64,000 nt of DNA. It comes from Aeriscardovia aeriphila. Lineage in GTDB: Bacteria > Actinomycetota > Actinomycetes > Actinomycetales > Bifidobacteriaceae. Made by a program: the position numbers and the translations under genes. The notes beneath the pieces are model-generated. The model had not been told where the DNA came from. It did not search any database and saw nothing but the letters and a program-made list of their open reading frames with translations. Numbering within the stretch: the first letter of the stretch is position 1; each line of letters opens with the position of its first letter. The stretch covers positions 1 through 64,000 of the forward strand of contig NZ_MWWU01000003.1 in assembly GCF_002259595.1 (NCBI RefSeq), in the 5' to 3' direction. Below are positions 16,356-26,578 of the stretch, in pieces.

Positions 16356-19316
16356 TTACTTCGTCACAGCAGCCTTGGCTGCACGCCTGCGCGAACGAGC
16401 GCGCAAGAACACCTTTCTCAACTCGGTCAGCCACAAAGTGACAGAGGAGAGAGCGAAGGCCTCGAACCATGAATGCCATGGCAGCGGAACAGTACCAAAG
16501 GCAGTGTTCAACCATGGAATGTAAATGACGGCCATCTGCAACACGAGCGAGAGGGCCAATGCCATCCACAACCACTTATTAGTGAACATGCGCTTAAAGG
16601 CGGATTCCTCACCCGAACGCGATGCCAAAGCGTTGAACAGCTCAGTGAACACCAAAATGGTGAAGCCCATCGTACGAGCCAGTTCAAGGTCATATGCCTT
16701 AGCAGCAGGCTTGAAGGCGTAATCGTTAATCAAGCCACCTGGCAGGTACAGATCCATACCGAGCAAAGTGACAGCAGCCATGATGATGCCCACGAAGATG
16801 ATGTCACCCCACATCTCTGCGTCGATCACATGGTCTTTCACGTTACGTGGTGGACGGTTGAGAACCTCATCGCCTTCCACATCCATGCCCATAGCCAGAG
16901 CAGGTGCAGCATCAGTCAGAAGGTTAATCCACAACAGCTGAACCGCGAGGAGCGGAACAACAATGCCTGATGTGGATTCTTCACGCAAACCAATCCAACC
17001 GGCCAACAGCACGCCAGCGAACACGGTGAACACTTCGCCCATGTTGGAGGAGAGCAGGAAACGCAGGAACTTCTTGATGTTATCGAAAATTCCACGGCCT
17101 TCCTTCACCGCCTCAACAATGGTGGAGAAGTTGTCATCAGCCAACACCATGGTCGAGCTTTGCTTGGTCACCTCGGTACCCGTGATGCCCATAGCAACAC
17201 CAATATCAGCAGACTTCACAGCAGGTGCATCATTCACACCATCACCAGTCATGGCAACGATATTGTTCTGACGTTGCAAACTCTTGACAATCTTGAGTTT
17301 GTGTTCCGGAGCAACACGAGCGTAAACATGAGCCTGAGCCGTCTTCGCATCGAGAGCAGCACCTTCCAACTCATCCAATTCAGCGCCGGTTACTGCCTGC
17401 TCACCAGGCTGAGCGATACCCAAGTCAGTAGCGATACGAGCTGCAGTCAGCGGGTGATCGCCAGTGATCATGACGGTACGAATGCCGGCATGGTGAGCCT
17501 GGGCGACAGAAGCGCGAACCTCAGTGCGAGGAGGATCAATGATGCCGACCATACCAGCCCAGATCATGTCCTTCTCGATAATCTCAGGATGTTCGGAAAG
17601 CTCAGCAGCATCACCAGCAGCGTTGATGTGAGCGCCTTCAATCTCATCCAAAGAGCGAGCATCACCCAACGGACGGTACGCCATACCCAAGGTGCGGTAG
17701 GCCTCAGAAGAGAGGGCCTCCACCGAAGCGATAATGTCCTGACGGTCACCTTCTGTCATCGGGCGAACCTGACCGCCCACAGCGATGCGCGTGCAGTAGT
17801 CGAGAAGAACATCAGGAGCACCCTTAGCGAACACGCGGAGACGACCATCATTAGAGTCATCTGCCATCACCACCGACTGACGCTTACGCTCCGAGGTAAA
17901 CGGAATTTCAGCGACGCGATGGAAACGCTCAGCACGGTAAGCGCCGATCTTACGAGCGCCAACAATGACGGAAACCTCAGTAGGGTCACCCTCACTCTTC
18001 CACTCGTCTTTGCCCTTTTCGTCGGTCGCCTTCACCAGGTGGCCGTCGTTAGCCAATGATCCCACGCCCAGAACAACGCGAGCTTCGTGACGCAACACAT
18101 CGTCATTGCTAATCTCTTGGCCTTGAGAATCGGTGAGCTGACCAACAGGAGCGTAACCAGTACCAGTGAGATGAGTACGTCCTGACGGAGAAATAATCGT
18201 CTCCACCGTCATCTCATTACGCGTCAAAGTGCCCGTCTTATCCGAGCAAATAACCGAGGCAGAACCCAAGGTTTCCACCGAGCTGAGCTTGCGCACGATG
18301 GCCTGATGCTGGGCCATACGCTGCACGCCCAAAGCCAGAACGATAGTCAAAATTGTTGCCATACCCTCTGGCACAGCAGCAACAGCCAAGGAAACTGCCA
18401 ACAAAAGCGAGTTAATTCCATCTTCAAACGAATGGAAGCCCTGCGAGAAGAAGAGAACTGCGATCACCAAAACGGCGATGATGATAACGGCGATACCCAA
18501 CAGCTTGGAGACGCGAGCCATCTCCTTTTGCAAAGGAGTTTCGCCGCTTTCGTCCTGGTTGAGCATGTCGGCGATCTTGCCCACCTGAGTGAACATGCCA
18601 GTGCTCGTCACAATCGCGCGACCGGTACCCTGGGTCACTGAGGTGCCGTTAAAGATCATGTTCTTGCGATCACCCAAGCTTGCAGCCTTCTCTAAGGTTG
18701 CAGGAGCTTTCGCAATCGGCACCGATTCGCCCGTCAAGCTCGCCTCAGCAACGCGCAAGCTCGCCACCTGGAACAAACGGCCATCCGCAGGAATAGTGTC
18801 GCCCTCGGAGAGCACAAGAATATCGCCAGGAACCAGATCAGCCGTATCAATGCGCTGAATATGCCCATCGCGCAGCACCGCACATGTCGGCTGCGTCATC
18901 TGAGCCAGAGCATCTACAGCCTGCTCCGCCTTGGCTTCCTGAAGGTAGCCCAACACTGCGTTGACGATCAACACCAAAATAATGACGAGAGCGTCAACAG
19001 GAACAGCTTCCTTCTCCCCGCCAGCCATGTTATTTTGCACGATCCAGGCGATGAAAGAAATAATCGTTGCAGCAATCAGCAAATAGACCATGGGGTCCTG
19101 GAACTGCTGCAAGAACTTCTTCCACTTGGGAACAGGAGGCTTACCCTTGAGCTTATTGGGGCCGAACTTTTCCAAGCGGCGAGCCGCTTCATCACTGCTC
19201 AAACCCTTCGCCATGGAAGTATGAAGAGCCGTTTGAACATCGTCAAAGGCCATAAGCGAAGGATCGCGATCCAGCTCACCTGTCTGCTTATAGGTCACAT
19301 CAGATTCGGAGGTCAT
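16356..19316 (-). CDS. P-type cation-transporting ATPase (calcium-pump-like, P2 type)
   Basis: 986-residue integral membrane pump. Seen in order: N-terminal cation ATPase domain (GLSSDEAARRLEKFGPNKL), two helices, actuator loop with LTGESVP, phosphorylation motif DKTGTLTRNE, nucleotide-binding domain, and hinge MTGDGVNDAPAVKSADIGVAMG, then six C-terminal helices. The PEGM in helix 4 (AVPEGMATI) and the overall length fit SERCA/PMCA-like P2A or P2B pumps that expel calcium, although sodium or manganese cannot be excluded. ATG at 19316 follows AGAGGGAA; a start 11 codons further up is less well supported. It is transcribed divergently from the fhaA operon. Confidence 0.94.
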   Translation of the reverse strand: MTSESDVTYKQTGELDRDPSLMAFDDVQTALHTSMAKGLSSDEAARRLEKFGPNKLKGKPPVPKWKKFLQQFQDPMVYLLIAATIISFIAWIVQNNMAGGEKEAVPVDALVIILVLIVNAVLGYLQEAKAEQAVDALAQMTQPTCAVLRDGHIQRIDTADLVPGDILVLSEGDTIPADGRLFQVASLRVAEASLTGESVPIAKAPATLEKAASLGDRKNMIFNGTSVTQGTGRAIVTSTGMFTQVGKIADMLNQDESGETPLQKEMARVSKLLGIAVIIIAVLVIAVLFFSQGFHSFEDGINSLLLAVSLAVAAVPEGMATILTIVLALGVQRMAQHQAIVRKLSSVETLGSASVICSDKTGTLTRNEMTVETIISPSGRTHLTGTGYAPVGQLTDSQGQEISNDDVLRHEARVVLGVGSLANDGHLVKATDEKGKDEWKSEGDPTEVSVIVGARKIGAYRAERFHRVAEIPFTSERKRQSVVMADDSNDGRLRVFAKGAPDVLLDYCTRIAVGGQVRPMTEGDRQDIIASVEALSSEAYRTLGMAYRPLGDARSLDEIEGAHINAAGDAAELSEHPEIIEKDMIWAGMVGIIDPPRTEVRASVAQAHHAGIRTVMITGDHPLTAARIATDLGIAQPGEQAVTGAELDELEGAALDAKTAQAHVYARVAPEHKLKIVKSLQRQNNIVAMTGDGVNDAPAVKSADIGVAMGITGTEVTKQSSTMVLADDNFSTIVEAVKEGRGIFDNIKKFLRFLLSSNMGEVFTVFAGVLLAGWIGLREESTSGIVVPLLAVQLLWINLLTDAAPALAMGMDVEGDEVLNRPPRNVKDHVIDAEMWGDIIFVGIIMAAVTLLGMDLYLPGGLINDYAFKPAAKAYDLELARTMGFTILVFTELFNALASRSGEESAFKRMFTNKWLWMALALSLVLQMAVIYIPWLNTAFGTVPLPWHSWFEAFALSSVTLWLTELRKVFLRARSRRRAAKAAVTK

Positions 19317-19733
19317 CAATTTCCCTCTGGTTTGCCGCGGAGTAGTCAACGAAAAGGCACATGATCATAGGTATTCCTCAGCGTTACGGCTGAGAACCTC
19401 GCACCATTTTCGTTGCGCGGTCATCATTCGTAGCGACGCTGATCGGCGCCGCCTGACATACTTCTCCAGATTATCAAAAACTCTTGCCCGCCGGCTACTT
19501 CGTCACAAGAGCGAAACAGGAAGCCCGCGCAAGGCGGCGGGCGGGCCAGCACACTGCGAAGCACGGAACAAGTGCGTAACAAAGTGGTCAAAATGTACAC
19601 AAGAGCCTCTCGCAGCCTGAAAATCTCGTGCTTTGGCTGATAAAAACGGTATTCTAAAACCAGTAGGTAGTGAACTAGGTAGTGAACGTGACGCATTCAG
19701 GCGCACCACCTGAATTTCAGCATCGGAGGCATC
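19317..19733. other. divergent promoter region between the P-type ATPase and fhaA
   Basis: 417 bases without a convincing gene. It holds one TGATAATCT-type motif (19468-19476, reverse), a GC-rich stretch near 19500-19560, a TATTCT element at 19650-19655 and a perfect tandem duplication of TAGGTAGTGAAC (19664-19687) about 45 bases ahead of the fhaA start. No paired -35 could be assigned with confidence. Confidence 0.5.
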
Positions 19734-20438
19734 ATGGGATTTCTTGATGGGTTCGAGAGCAAGATTGAGAAGACCGTTGATTCCGTTTTCTCCCGCTTCG
19801 GCTCAAAGAACATTCAGCCTGTTGATCTGATGCGCTTGCTCGAGCGCGAGATTAACGACAAGGCCACGCAAATTGATCAAGAAAAGACGATGGCTCCGAA
19901 CGAGTATCGCCTTTCCATGAGCACTCCTGACTTCGACCAAGTCATCAAGTGGGGTGCGGAAGCCCTTGCCAACGAGCTTTCCGACAAGCTGACCAACTAC
20001 GCCGAGCAGCAGCACTACTCCTTCTCCGGGCCTGTCGTGGTGATTTTCGAAGAGAACACCGATATTCCACAAGGCCGCCCGCAGGTCAGCTCGCAGGTTG
20101 TTCAGGGTAAGATCGCACCCGTGACGGACGATAAGTCCAGCCCACGCGACTTCCCTGTACTGGAAATCTCGGGCCGTCAATACCTGCTGACCGCCGCAAA
20201 GACGGTGATTGGCCGCGGTTCTGATTGCGACATCGTCATTGATGACCCGGGCGTCTCCCGTCACCATGTTGAGATTGAAATTACCCCTCAGCATGTGGTG
20301 GCTCGCGATATGGGCTCGACCAACGGCACCTATGTGGAGGGTCACCTCGTTCCTGCTGCAAGCCTGATCGATGGCAATACCATCACGATCGGCCGTACTC
20401 GCATGCTATTCTGGGCAGGCTCAGAACCTCGTAACTGA
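19734..20438 (+). CDS. fhaA: FhaA-type FHA-domain protein
   Basis: 234 residues. The N-terminal 110 residues are the DUF3662 domain (MGFLDGFESKIEKTVDSVFSRF..VDLMRLLEREI) and the C-terminal 90 residues are a forkhead-associated phosphothreonine-binding domain (IGRGSDCDIVIDDPGVSRHHVEIE, GSTNGTYVEG). In mycobacteria FhaA binds phosphorylated pseudokinase MviN and restrains peptidoglycan synthesis at poles and septa. The variable linker of the mycobacterial protein is almost absent here. GGAGGCATC precedes the ATG. First gene of the kinase and cell-elongation operon. Confidence 0.95.
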   Translation: MGFLDGFESKIEKTVDSVFSRFGSKNIQPVDLMRLLEREINDKATQIDQEKTMAPNEYRLSMSTPDFDQVIKWGAEALANELSDKLTNYAEQQHYSFSGPVVVIFEENTDIPQGRPQVSSQVVQGKIAPVTDDKSSPRDFPVLEISGRQYLLTAAKTVIGRGSDCDIVIDDPGVSRHHVEIEITPQHVVARDMGSTNGTYVEGHLVPAASLIDGNTITIGRTRMLFWAGSEPRN

Positions 20439-20483
20439 AAGCTTGTGGCGCAAAAGCCCTGATTTTACTGAGAAGATACCTGC

Positions 20484-21629
20484 ATGACTGAACTGACTTT
20501 CGCCATCCTCAAGTACGGTTTTTTAATCGCCTTGTGGATTTTCGTATGGCTCGCTGTGCGCTCACTGCATCGTGACGTGACAGAGGGTTTGGAGCGCAAG
20601 CAGCGCAGTCGTCGTCGCGCAGTCCCCGTGATGCCTGCTCAAGCGCCTCTGCGCCCTACTCCCGCAAGCCCCCTCGACGCGATGAATGCGGCGGCAGCTC
20701 CTGTGGCGGGAGAGCCTGTGGCCCCTGTAGCCGGTTCATCTCTGGCCAGCGAGCCTGTGGCACCGATGGCTGGCGGTGGGCCTCTCACCCCTGGCACGCC
20801 CGAGCCGCTGTTGGGCGACTCCTACTCGGCAAACCCAGAACTTTCCGAGCTTTCCGTAGGCAAAAGCGCTGCTCAACAGCCTTCTCCGCTCGCTTCTCAG
20901 CCCGGAAACGAGCCTGTTTCTCAGCCTGGGGCGCAAGATTATCAGTCTGGTGAATCGGAGCCTGCAGCAACTTCTCAGTTCCCGCTGACTCCTTCTGCCG
21001 GTGCAACCAGTCAAACCGGTGCAACAAATCCAGCCAGCGCAAGCAACCCGACTGCTAACCCGAGCGCTGATCCTGCTGATTCGCTGGATTCCCCTGCTCT
21101 TCACCACGCTATTCCACAGCCATTTGGCCGCACACCGATGCCTCCTGCTCCCGCTCCAGCAAGCGCAAGCAACGAAGCAGGCACAGGCAGCCCAACTACT
21201 CCATCACCTGCAGCAGGCAGCCCAGCTTCCGCACAAGCCGCAGCTTCCGGTGCCGCTGGCGACATCAACTCTCTTGCTCATCTCGTGAGCGCCACCACTA
21301 CCAAGGAGACAGCGCGCTCCGCCATGCCTAGCCAAGCCGCGACCATGCTCGTCATCATCGACGGGCCGCACGCAGGCGCAACCTTCCCGCTTGACCAAGG
21401 CAACATCACGCTGGGACGCAGCACGCACAACACCATCGTGCTCGACGACGAATACGTTTCCGGCCATCACGCCCGCGTCTGCCAGGACCCTCAATCAGGC
21501 CAATGGGTTGTCGAGGACCTCGGTTCGACCAACGGCACGTACATCAATGAATCTCGAATGCCGGGGCGCGCAGTTCTCAGGCCCCGCGTGCCGGTTCGCA
21601 TCGGCGCTACCACCTTCGAATTGAGGTAA
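20484..21629 (+). CDS. fhaB: FhaB/FipA-type membrane FHA-domain protein
   Basis: 381 residues. An N-terminal membrane helix (residues about 5-25) is followed by a very long Pro/Ala/Ser/Gln-rich linker (about residues 45-285) and a C-terminal FHA domain (ITLGRSTHNTIVLDDEYVSGHHARV, DLGSTNGTYIN). In mycobacteria FipA links kinase signalling to FtsZ and FtsQ. The linker is roughly 200 residues longer than in the short mycobacterial orthologue. It lies four bases ahead of the phosphatase gene. Confidence 0.92.
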   Translation: MTELTFAILKYGFLIALWIFVWLAVRSLHRDVTEGLERKQRSRRRAVPVMPAQAPLRPTPASPLDAMNAAAAPVAGEPVAPVAGSSLASEPVAPMAGGGPLTPGTPEPLLGDSYSANPELSELSVGKSAAQQPSPLASQPGNEPVSQPGAQDYQSGESEPAATSQFPLTPSAGATSQTGATNPASASNPTANPSADPADSLDSPALHHAIPQPFGRTPMPPAPAPASASNEAGTGSPTTPSPAAGSPASAQAAASGAAGDINSLAHLVSATTTKETARSAMPSQAATMLVIIDGPHAGATFPLDQGNITLGRSTHNTIVLDDEYVSGHHARVCQDPQSGQWVVEDLGSTNGTYINESRMPGRAVLRPRVPVRIGATTFELR

Positions 21630-21633
21630 GCGC

Positions 21634-23412
21634 ATGGCAGAACGAAAACTCAGGCTTCTTTCCACCGTCCTCTCCGACGTCGGCTACGTGCGTGCCAACA
21701 ACCAAGATTCCGGTTTCGCCGGCTCGCGCATCATCGCCATGGCTGACGGCATGGGCGGCCACGCGGGCGGCGACACCGCATCGACCATCGCCATCCGCAC
21801 GCTTGCTCACATCGAACGCAGCGAACATCACGGAACCGTGCTCTCCATGGCGCAAACGCTAGAAAAGTCGATCCTCGCCGCGCATGACGCCATTGTGGGC
21901 CGCGCGAAAAAGGAACACCAGCTCGCCGGCATGGGAACCACTGTTGACACGGTTGCGCTGACTCGCGGCTGGTGGGTGCTCGCCCATATTGGCGACTCTC
22001 GCGCTTACCTGCTGCGCTCCAACCAGCTCATCCGCGTCACCAAAGACCACTCTTACGTTCAGCATTTGGTCGACACCGGCCGCATCAGCGAGCAGGAGGC
22101 CCGCAATCACCCGCAAAAGAACGTGGTGGTGCGCGTTCTGGGCGATTTTGACATCGACCCTCACCCTGATATTTCCATTCGTCGTGCCCAGGCTGGCGAC
22201 CGCTGGCTGCTGTGCTCCGACGGCTTGTGCGGCCCGTTGGAAGATGAGACGATTCGCGAAATCATGCTCTCCACCCCTGACCGTGAAGAGTGCGCGCAGC
22301 TGCTCGTCAACGCCGCTTTGAAGGCTGGCTCTACCGATAACGTCACTGCCGTGGTTGCTGACGCCCAGTATGCTCCGCGCGAGAACTGGAGCTTGCTCAA
22401 CCCCAACGCAGGCCTGCAGGTTCCTCTGGTGGCTGGTGCTGCTGAGGCTGGCATCCATTCCATTGCCGACGTGGTTCACCGCCCGGTTGCCACTGCTCCA
22501 AAGCTCAAGTCGCAGTCTTCGCCGGCAGAAAAGGCTGCTCTTTTGGCTCAAGGTGACGCTCCAGATTATCAGTCCGCCTCCTCTCCTGCACCCGCATCTT
22601 CGCCTGCTGATGAGGCGGCTGCGCCTCACGCTGATGCGGTTTCGAGTGAGCACGGTGATAATCTTGCGCCACACAAAGTGAGTGACGAGCCCGTGAGCGA
22701 AAGCCAGCTGAGCGACGACCAAATTCTTGTCGAGCCGACGCACAGTGATGATGCCGCCGACGAGCAGATGACGGATACCGGCGAAATTCCGATCGTGCAG
22801 AAGAAGAATGGCACGATTACCGCCGACCCTTCTGACCCAGCCGTCAAGCGTGCTGCCCGCGAGCGCAAAGCCCAGGAGGTTGCACAGGAAGCGGCCGCTG
22901 CGAAGAAGAAGCAGCGTCGTATTATCGCTTGGGTCGTGGCAATCTGTATGGTGCTAGCTGCGCTGGCCAGTGGCGCAACCTTGCTCACCCACTGGGCCAT
23001 GTCGCAATGGTACGTGGGCATGAACAACGGCAAAATCGCCATTTACCAGGGCGTTCCTACCCAAGTTTTCGGCTTGAATTTGAACCGTCTCGAAGAAGAA
23101 ACGGACACGAAGGTGTCGAGTTTGCCTCGAGATTGGCAGACCCAGTTGAGTAAGGGCGTGAAGGCGGACAACAAAGCGGATGCTTTGGCTCGCGCGCTCA
23201 AGATCAGCCAGCAGGCCAAGGAGCAGGAGAAAAAGAAGAAGCAGGAGGCTGAGGAGGCCAAGAATGCTGCGAAGGACGCGGCGAAGGCGGATAGCTCCAA
23301 GGACTCCAGCGACTCGAACAGCTCAGATTCGAAGACGTCGGCCAGCAGCGCAAACCCGAAGGATAACCTCGAAAGCCAAGCGAACACCTCGAAAGACGGA
23401 GGTGCAGCATGA
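21634..23412 (+). CDS. pstP: PP2C-family Ser/Thr protein phosphatase PstP
   Basis: 592 residues. Residues 5-240 are the metal-dependent phosphatase domain with NQDS, ADGMGGHAGGD, HIGDSRAYL, CSDGL and STDNVTAVV metal and phosphate motifs. An acidic Ser/Ala linker, one membrane helix near residue 435 and an extracellular domain of about 130 residues follow, ending in a Lys/Glu/Ser-rich tail. PstP reverses PknA and PknB phosphorylation. The stop overlaps the rodA start by four bases. Confidence 0.95.
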   Translation: MAERKLRLLSTVLSDVGYVRANNQDSGFAGSRIIAMADGMGGHAGGDTASTIAIRTLAHIERSEHHGTVLSMAQTLEKSILAAHDAIVGRAKKEHQLAGMGTTVDTVALTRGWWVLAHIGDSRAYLLRSNQLIRVTKDHSYVQHLVDTGRISEQEARNHPQKNVVVRVLGDFDIDPHPDISIRRAQAGDRWLLCSDGLCGPLEDETIREIMLSTPDREECAQLLVNAALKAGSTDNVTAVVADAQYAPRENWSLLNPNAGLQVPLVAGAAEAGIHSIADVVHRPVATAPKLKSQSSPAEKAALLAQGDAPDYQSASSPAPASSPADEAAAPHADAVSSEHGDNLAPHKVSDEPVSESQLSDDQILVEPTHSDDAADEQMTDTGEIPIVQKKNGTITADPSDPAVKRAARERKAQEVAQEAAAAKKKQRRIIAWVVAICMVLAALASGATLLTHWAMSQWYVGMNNGKIAIYQGVPTQVFGLNLNRLEEETDTKVSSLPRDWQTQLSKGVKADNKADALARALKISQQAKEQEKKKKQEAEEAKNAAKDAAKADSSKDSSDSNSSDSKTSASSANPKDNLESQANTSKDGGAA

Positions 23413-25121
23413 GCCGTCGATCGCACACCGCTGATGCTGCCGCTCGGCGAGCCAGCGTTCACACCAGCGCCAAAGCCAGCGCTAAGCCGGCCAACAAGGT
23501 CACTTCACTGGCCGGCCTGCGCACCCGCCATATTCTGCTGCTGCTCGCGGCCATCGCCATCGGCCTGCTCGCCTTCGTGCAGATGTCCTTGCGTGTGACG
23601 GGCACAGTTCCGCGTCAGTACTGGCTGCCGCTGGGCATTGATATTGCACTGTTGGTGGTACTCGAGGTGGTAATCCAGGTTCGTCATGTATATGCGTCGA
23701 GCACGATTATTCCTGCTATGAGTTTGCTCGCGCTGATTGGCATCACCGAGATTACGCGCATCGACTATTCTCAGCGCACCTTGGGCTATTCATCGAATTC
23801 AGGCCAGCGGCAGATGATGTGGCTTGCGGTGTCGACAGCTGTTGCCATTGTTGTGCTCTTCTTCTTGCGTGATTACCGTATTTTGCGGCGTATTTCTTAC
23901 GTGTGCATGGCGTGTGGTTTGGTGCTGCTGCTCGCTCCGGAGTTGCCTGTTATCGGTCGAGAGATCAATGGTGCTCGCATTTGGATTCACTTTGGTCCGT
24001 TCTCCCTTCAGCCTGCTGAGTTTGCCAAATTGTTCTTGGCGATCTTCTTTGCGACGTATTTGTTTGATCGTTCGGATCAGCTGGCTGTCGGCGGAAAGAA
24101 AGTGTTGGGCGTGCGCTGGCCTCGTATGCGCGATTTGGGGCCGATTGCTGTAGTCTGGGTGGTCAGCTTAGGCATTTTGGTGCTTCAGCATGATCTGGGT
24201 ACGTCGTTGATGTTCTTTGCCATGTTTGTGGGCATGCTTTTTGTTGCTACTCGGCGTAAGTCGTGGCTGGTGATTGGTTTTGTCGCTTTCATGGCTGGTG
24301 TTGTGGTGGCTGCTCGCGTATTCTCGAACTTTGCTAACCGTGTGAACATTTGGTTGCATCCTTTCGATCCTGCTCTCTATCAGCGTCAGTATGGCGGTAC
24401 GTACCAGGTTGTTCAGGGCTTGTTTGGTTTGGCTTCTGGCGGCATGTTGGGTACGGGTTTGGGCAATGGTCACCCTGCCATTACACCGTTTGCAAATTCT
24501 GATTTTATTTACACCTCGCTGGGTGAAGAGGTGGGGCTTCTCGGTTTGCTCCTCATTTTGGTGCTCTATTTGGTGATTATTGCTGGTGGTTTTACTGCTG
24601 GCATGGCTCAGAGCGATGGGTTTGGCAAGCTTTTGGCAGCAGGATTAGCATTTTCCATGGCTTTCCAGGTGTTTACTGTTGTTGGCGGCATTACTTTGGT
24701 CATTCCTTTGACGGGTTTGACCTTGCCGTACCTTGCTGCTGGTGGCTCGTCGCTGATGGCGAACATTTTGTTGGCCTCGCTTGTGGTGGCGATCTCTTCT
24801 CATGCCAATACGCCTCGAGATTCTCAGATTTATGATCCGGACACGATTCTTGCTCAGAAGTTGCAAGAGCAATTAGCAGCTCGCGCTGCCCGCCAGGCGC
24901 GCGATCACCAGCCAGCGGTTGCTGCGGTTGCTGCGTCAGCCGGTTCAACGTCACCTTCCACTCCTGAAACGCTTGCCACGCAGCCTGTCGCATCCGCAAT
25001 GCAGCCTGTCGCGCCGGCAACGTCACCTTTGACGCCAGCCGCACACGATGCAGCTCAAGAGGCAGCTCAACAAGCAGGAGAGAACCGCGCTGATAATCTG
25101 GGAGAGGAGGAAAAGGCATGA
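23409..25121 (+). CDS. rodA: SEDS glycosyltransferase RodA/FtsW
   Basis: 570-residue polytopic membrane protein that polymerises lipid II into glycan strands together with the transpeptidase encoded next. About ten helices are seen plus the SEDS signatures NGARIWIHFGPFSLQPAEFAKL and the C-terminal PLTGLTLPYLAAGGSSLMANI. A 100-residue Ala/Pro/Gln-rich cytoplasmic tail extends beyond the usual end. ATGA overlaps on both sides (with pstP and pbpA) show tight translational coupling. RodA rather than FtsW follows from its pairing with PbpA. Confidence 0.95.
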   Translation: MSRRSHTADAAARRASVHTSAKASAKPANKVTSLAGLRTRHILLLLAAIAIGLLAFVQMSLRVTGTVPRQYWLPLGIDIALLVVLEVVIQVRHVYASSTIIPAMSLLALIGITEITRIDYSQRTLGYSSNSGQRQMMWLAVSTAVAIVVLFFLRDYRILRRISYVCMACGLVLLLAPELPVIGREINGARIWIHFGPFSLQPAEFAKLFLAIFFATYLFDRSDQLAVGGKKVLGVRWPRMRDLGPIAVVWVVSLGILVLQHDLGTSLMFFAMFVGMLFVATRRKSWLVIGFVAFMAGVVVAARVFSNFANRVNIWLHPFDPALYQRQYGGTYQVVQGLFGLASGGMLGTGLGNGHPAITPFANSDFIYTSLGEEVGLLGLLLILVLYLVIIAGGFTAGMAQSDGFGKLLAAGLAFSMAFQVFTVVGGITLVIPLTGLTLPYLAAGGSSLMANILLASLVVAISSHANTPRDSQIYDPDTILAQKLQEQLAARAARQARDHQPAVAAVAASAGSTSPSTPETLATQPVASAMQPVAPATSPLTPAAHDAAQEAAQQAGENRADNLGEEEKA

Positions 25122-26578
25122 ATCGTTCATTGCATCAGCTTTTTATTGCCGTTATTGCCCTCTTCCTCGTGTTGGTGGTGTCCACCTCAAGCTTCATGGT
25201 TTTCCGCGCTGACGAGCTCAACGCCGACGCGAGAAACACACGAGCCCTCTACCACGAGTTCGCTGTTCCCCGTGGAGCAATCACGGCGTCTGATGGCACT
25301 ATTTTGGCGCAATCAGTACCGTCGAAGGATGCGTTCCAATACCAGCGTCAGTACCCGCAGCCTGAACTGTATGCGCCTATCACTGGCTACTTTTCCGTCG
25401 TCTCGCGCGCCGGTAAAGGCATTGAGAGCTCGGAAAATTCGCTGCTGACGGGCGAAACTGATTCGTTGTGGTTGCAAAAGTTGAAGTCTGCTTTTACTGG
25501 TCAAGCCAACCAAGGCGCGACTATCGAAACGAGCATCAACACCAAACTGCAAAATCTCGCTTACCAGTCGTTGCAAGGTAAAACGGGCGCTGTGGTGGCA
25601 ATCGAGCCGTCGACAGGACGTATTTTGGCCATGGCCAGCATGCCCAGCTACAATCCGAATGATCTTGCCACGCATGATACGAAGGCTGCTGCTCAGAACT
25701 ATTCGAATCTTGCCAGCGTCTCTCCGAGCCCGTTGAATAACAATGCGATGCTTCAGGTGGGCGCTCCAGGTTCCATGTTTAAGATCATCGTTTCTGCAGC
25801 TGCCTTTGAATCGGGAGAATACAACCCGGACAGCGTTATTCCTGCACCTTTAGAGTGGACTCTTCCTGGCACAAACTACAAGCTGACAAATGCGGAAACG
25901 TGGATGTACCGCGCTGATGGAAAGATGCCGATGCGTGAGGCTTTCGCGTGGTCGTCAAACACTGCTTTTGCGCAGTTAGGCGTGAAATTGGGTTATGACA
26001 AGGTCAACGAGATTGCCACCAAGTTAGGCTTCGGCACGCAAATTAGCATTGACCGCGGCCCGGGTTCGAATGCGTACCAGTCGGTGAAGTCGCAATTCCC
26101 GAAGCCCGTCAGCGATGATAAATTAGCTTTGCAAAGCATTGGTCAGGGCGACACGGTTGCGACTCCTTTGCAAATGGCGATGGTTTCTGCTGCCGTGGCG
26201 AATTCTGGTACGCTCATGCGTCCTACTTTGGTCGATACGGTGAGAAGCTCTGATTTGTCGGTTATCTCGCAAACGTCGCCGTCGATTTTGAGCCACCCGT
26301 TCAGCTCAGATACTGCAAGCAAGCTCAATGAGATGATGCAAGGCATGATTACCACCGCGTGGCCTGCCCTTCAGATTCCTGGGGTGAAGGTTGCTGCGAA
26401 GACGGGTACTGCGCAGTCGGGAACGAGAAATCAATTCGTCAGTGGTTGGATTACTGGTTTTGCTCCAGCTGATAACCCTAAGATTGCTGTGTGCGTGTGG
26501 CTGCAGGATATTCCCTCGCTTGCCGGCGACACGTCTGGTCCGATTATGAAAAGTCTGATGGAGGCCTATCTCAAATGA
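25118..26578 (+). CDS. pbpA: class B penicillin-binding protein PbpA
   Basis: 486-residue peptidoglycan transpeptidase with one N-terminal membrane anchor (residues about 8-28), a pedestal region and a penicillin-binding domain. Catalytic motifs: SMFK with S219, SSN at 279-281, and KTGTAQSG near residue 432. It lacks PASTA repeats, as usual for actinobacterial PbpA, and works with RodA in elongation or septation. The stop overlaps the pknA start (ATGA). Confidence 0.95.
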   Translation: MNRSLHQLFIAVIALFLVLVVSTSSFMVFRADELNADARNTRALYHEFAVPRGAITASDGTILAQSVPSKDAFQYQRQYPQPELYAPITGYFSVVSRAGKGIESSENSLLTGETDSLWLQKLKSAFTGQANQGATIETSINTKLQNLAYQSLQGKTGAVVAIEPSTGRILAMASMPSYNPNDLATHDTKAAAQNYSNLASVSPSPLNNNAMLQVGAPGSMFKIIVSAAAFESGEYNPDSVIPAPLEWTLPGTNYKLTNAETWMYRADGKMPMREAFAWSSNTAFAQLGVKLGYDKVNEIATKLGFGTQISIDRGPGSNAYQSVKSQFPKPVSDDKLALQSIGQGDTVATPLQMAMVSAAVANSGTLMRPTLVDTVRSSDLSVISQTSPSILSHPFSSDTASKLNEMMQGMITTAWPALQIPGVKVAAKTGTAQSGTRNQFVSGWITGFAPADNPKIAVCVWLQDIPSLAGDTSGPIMKSLMEAYLK

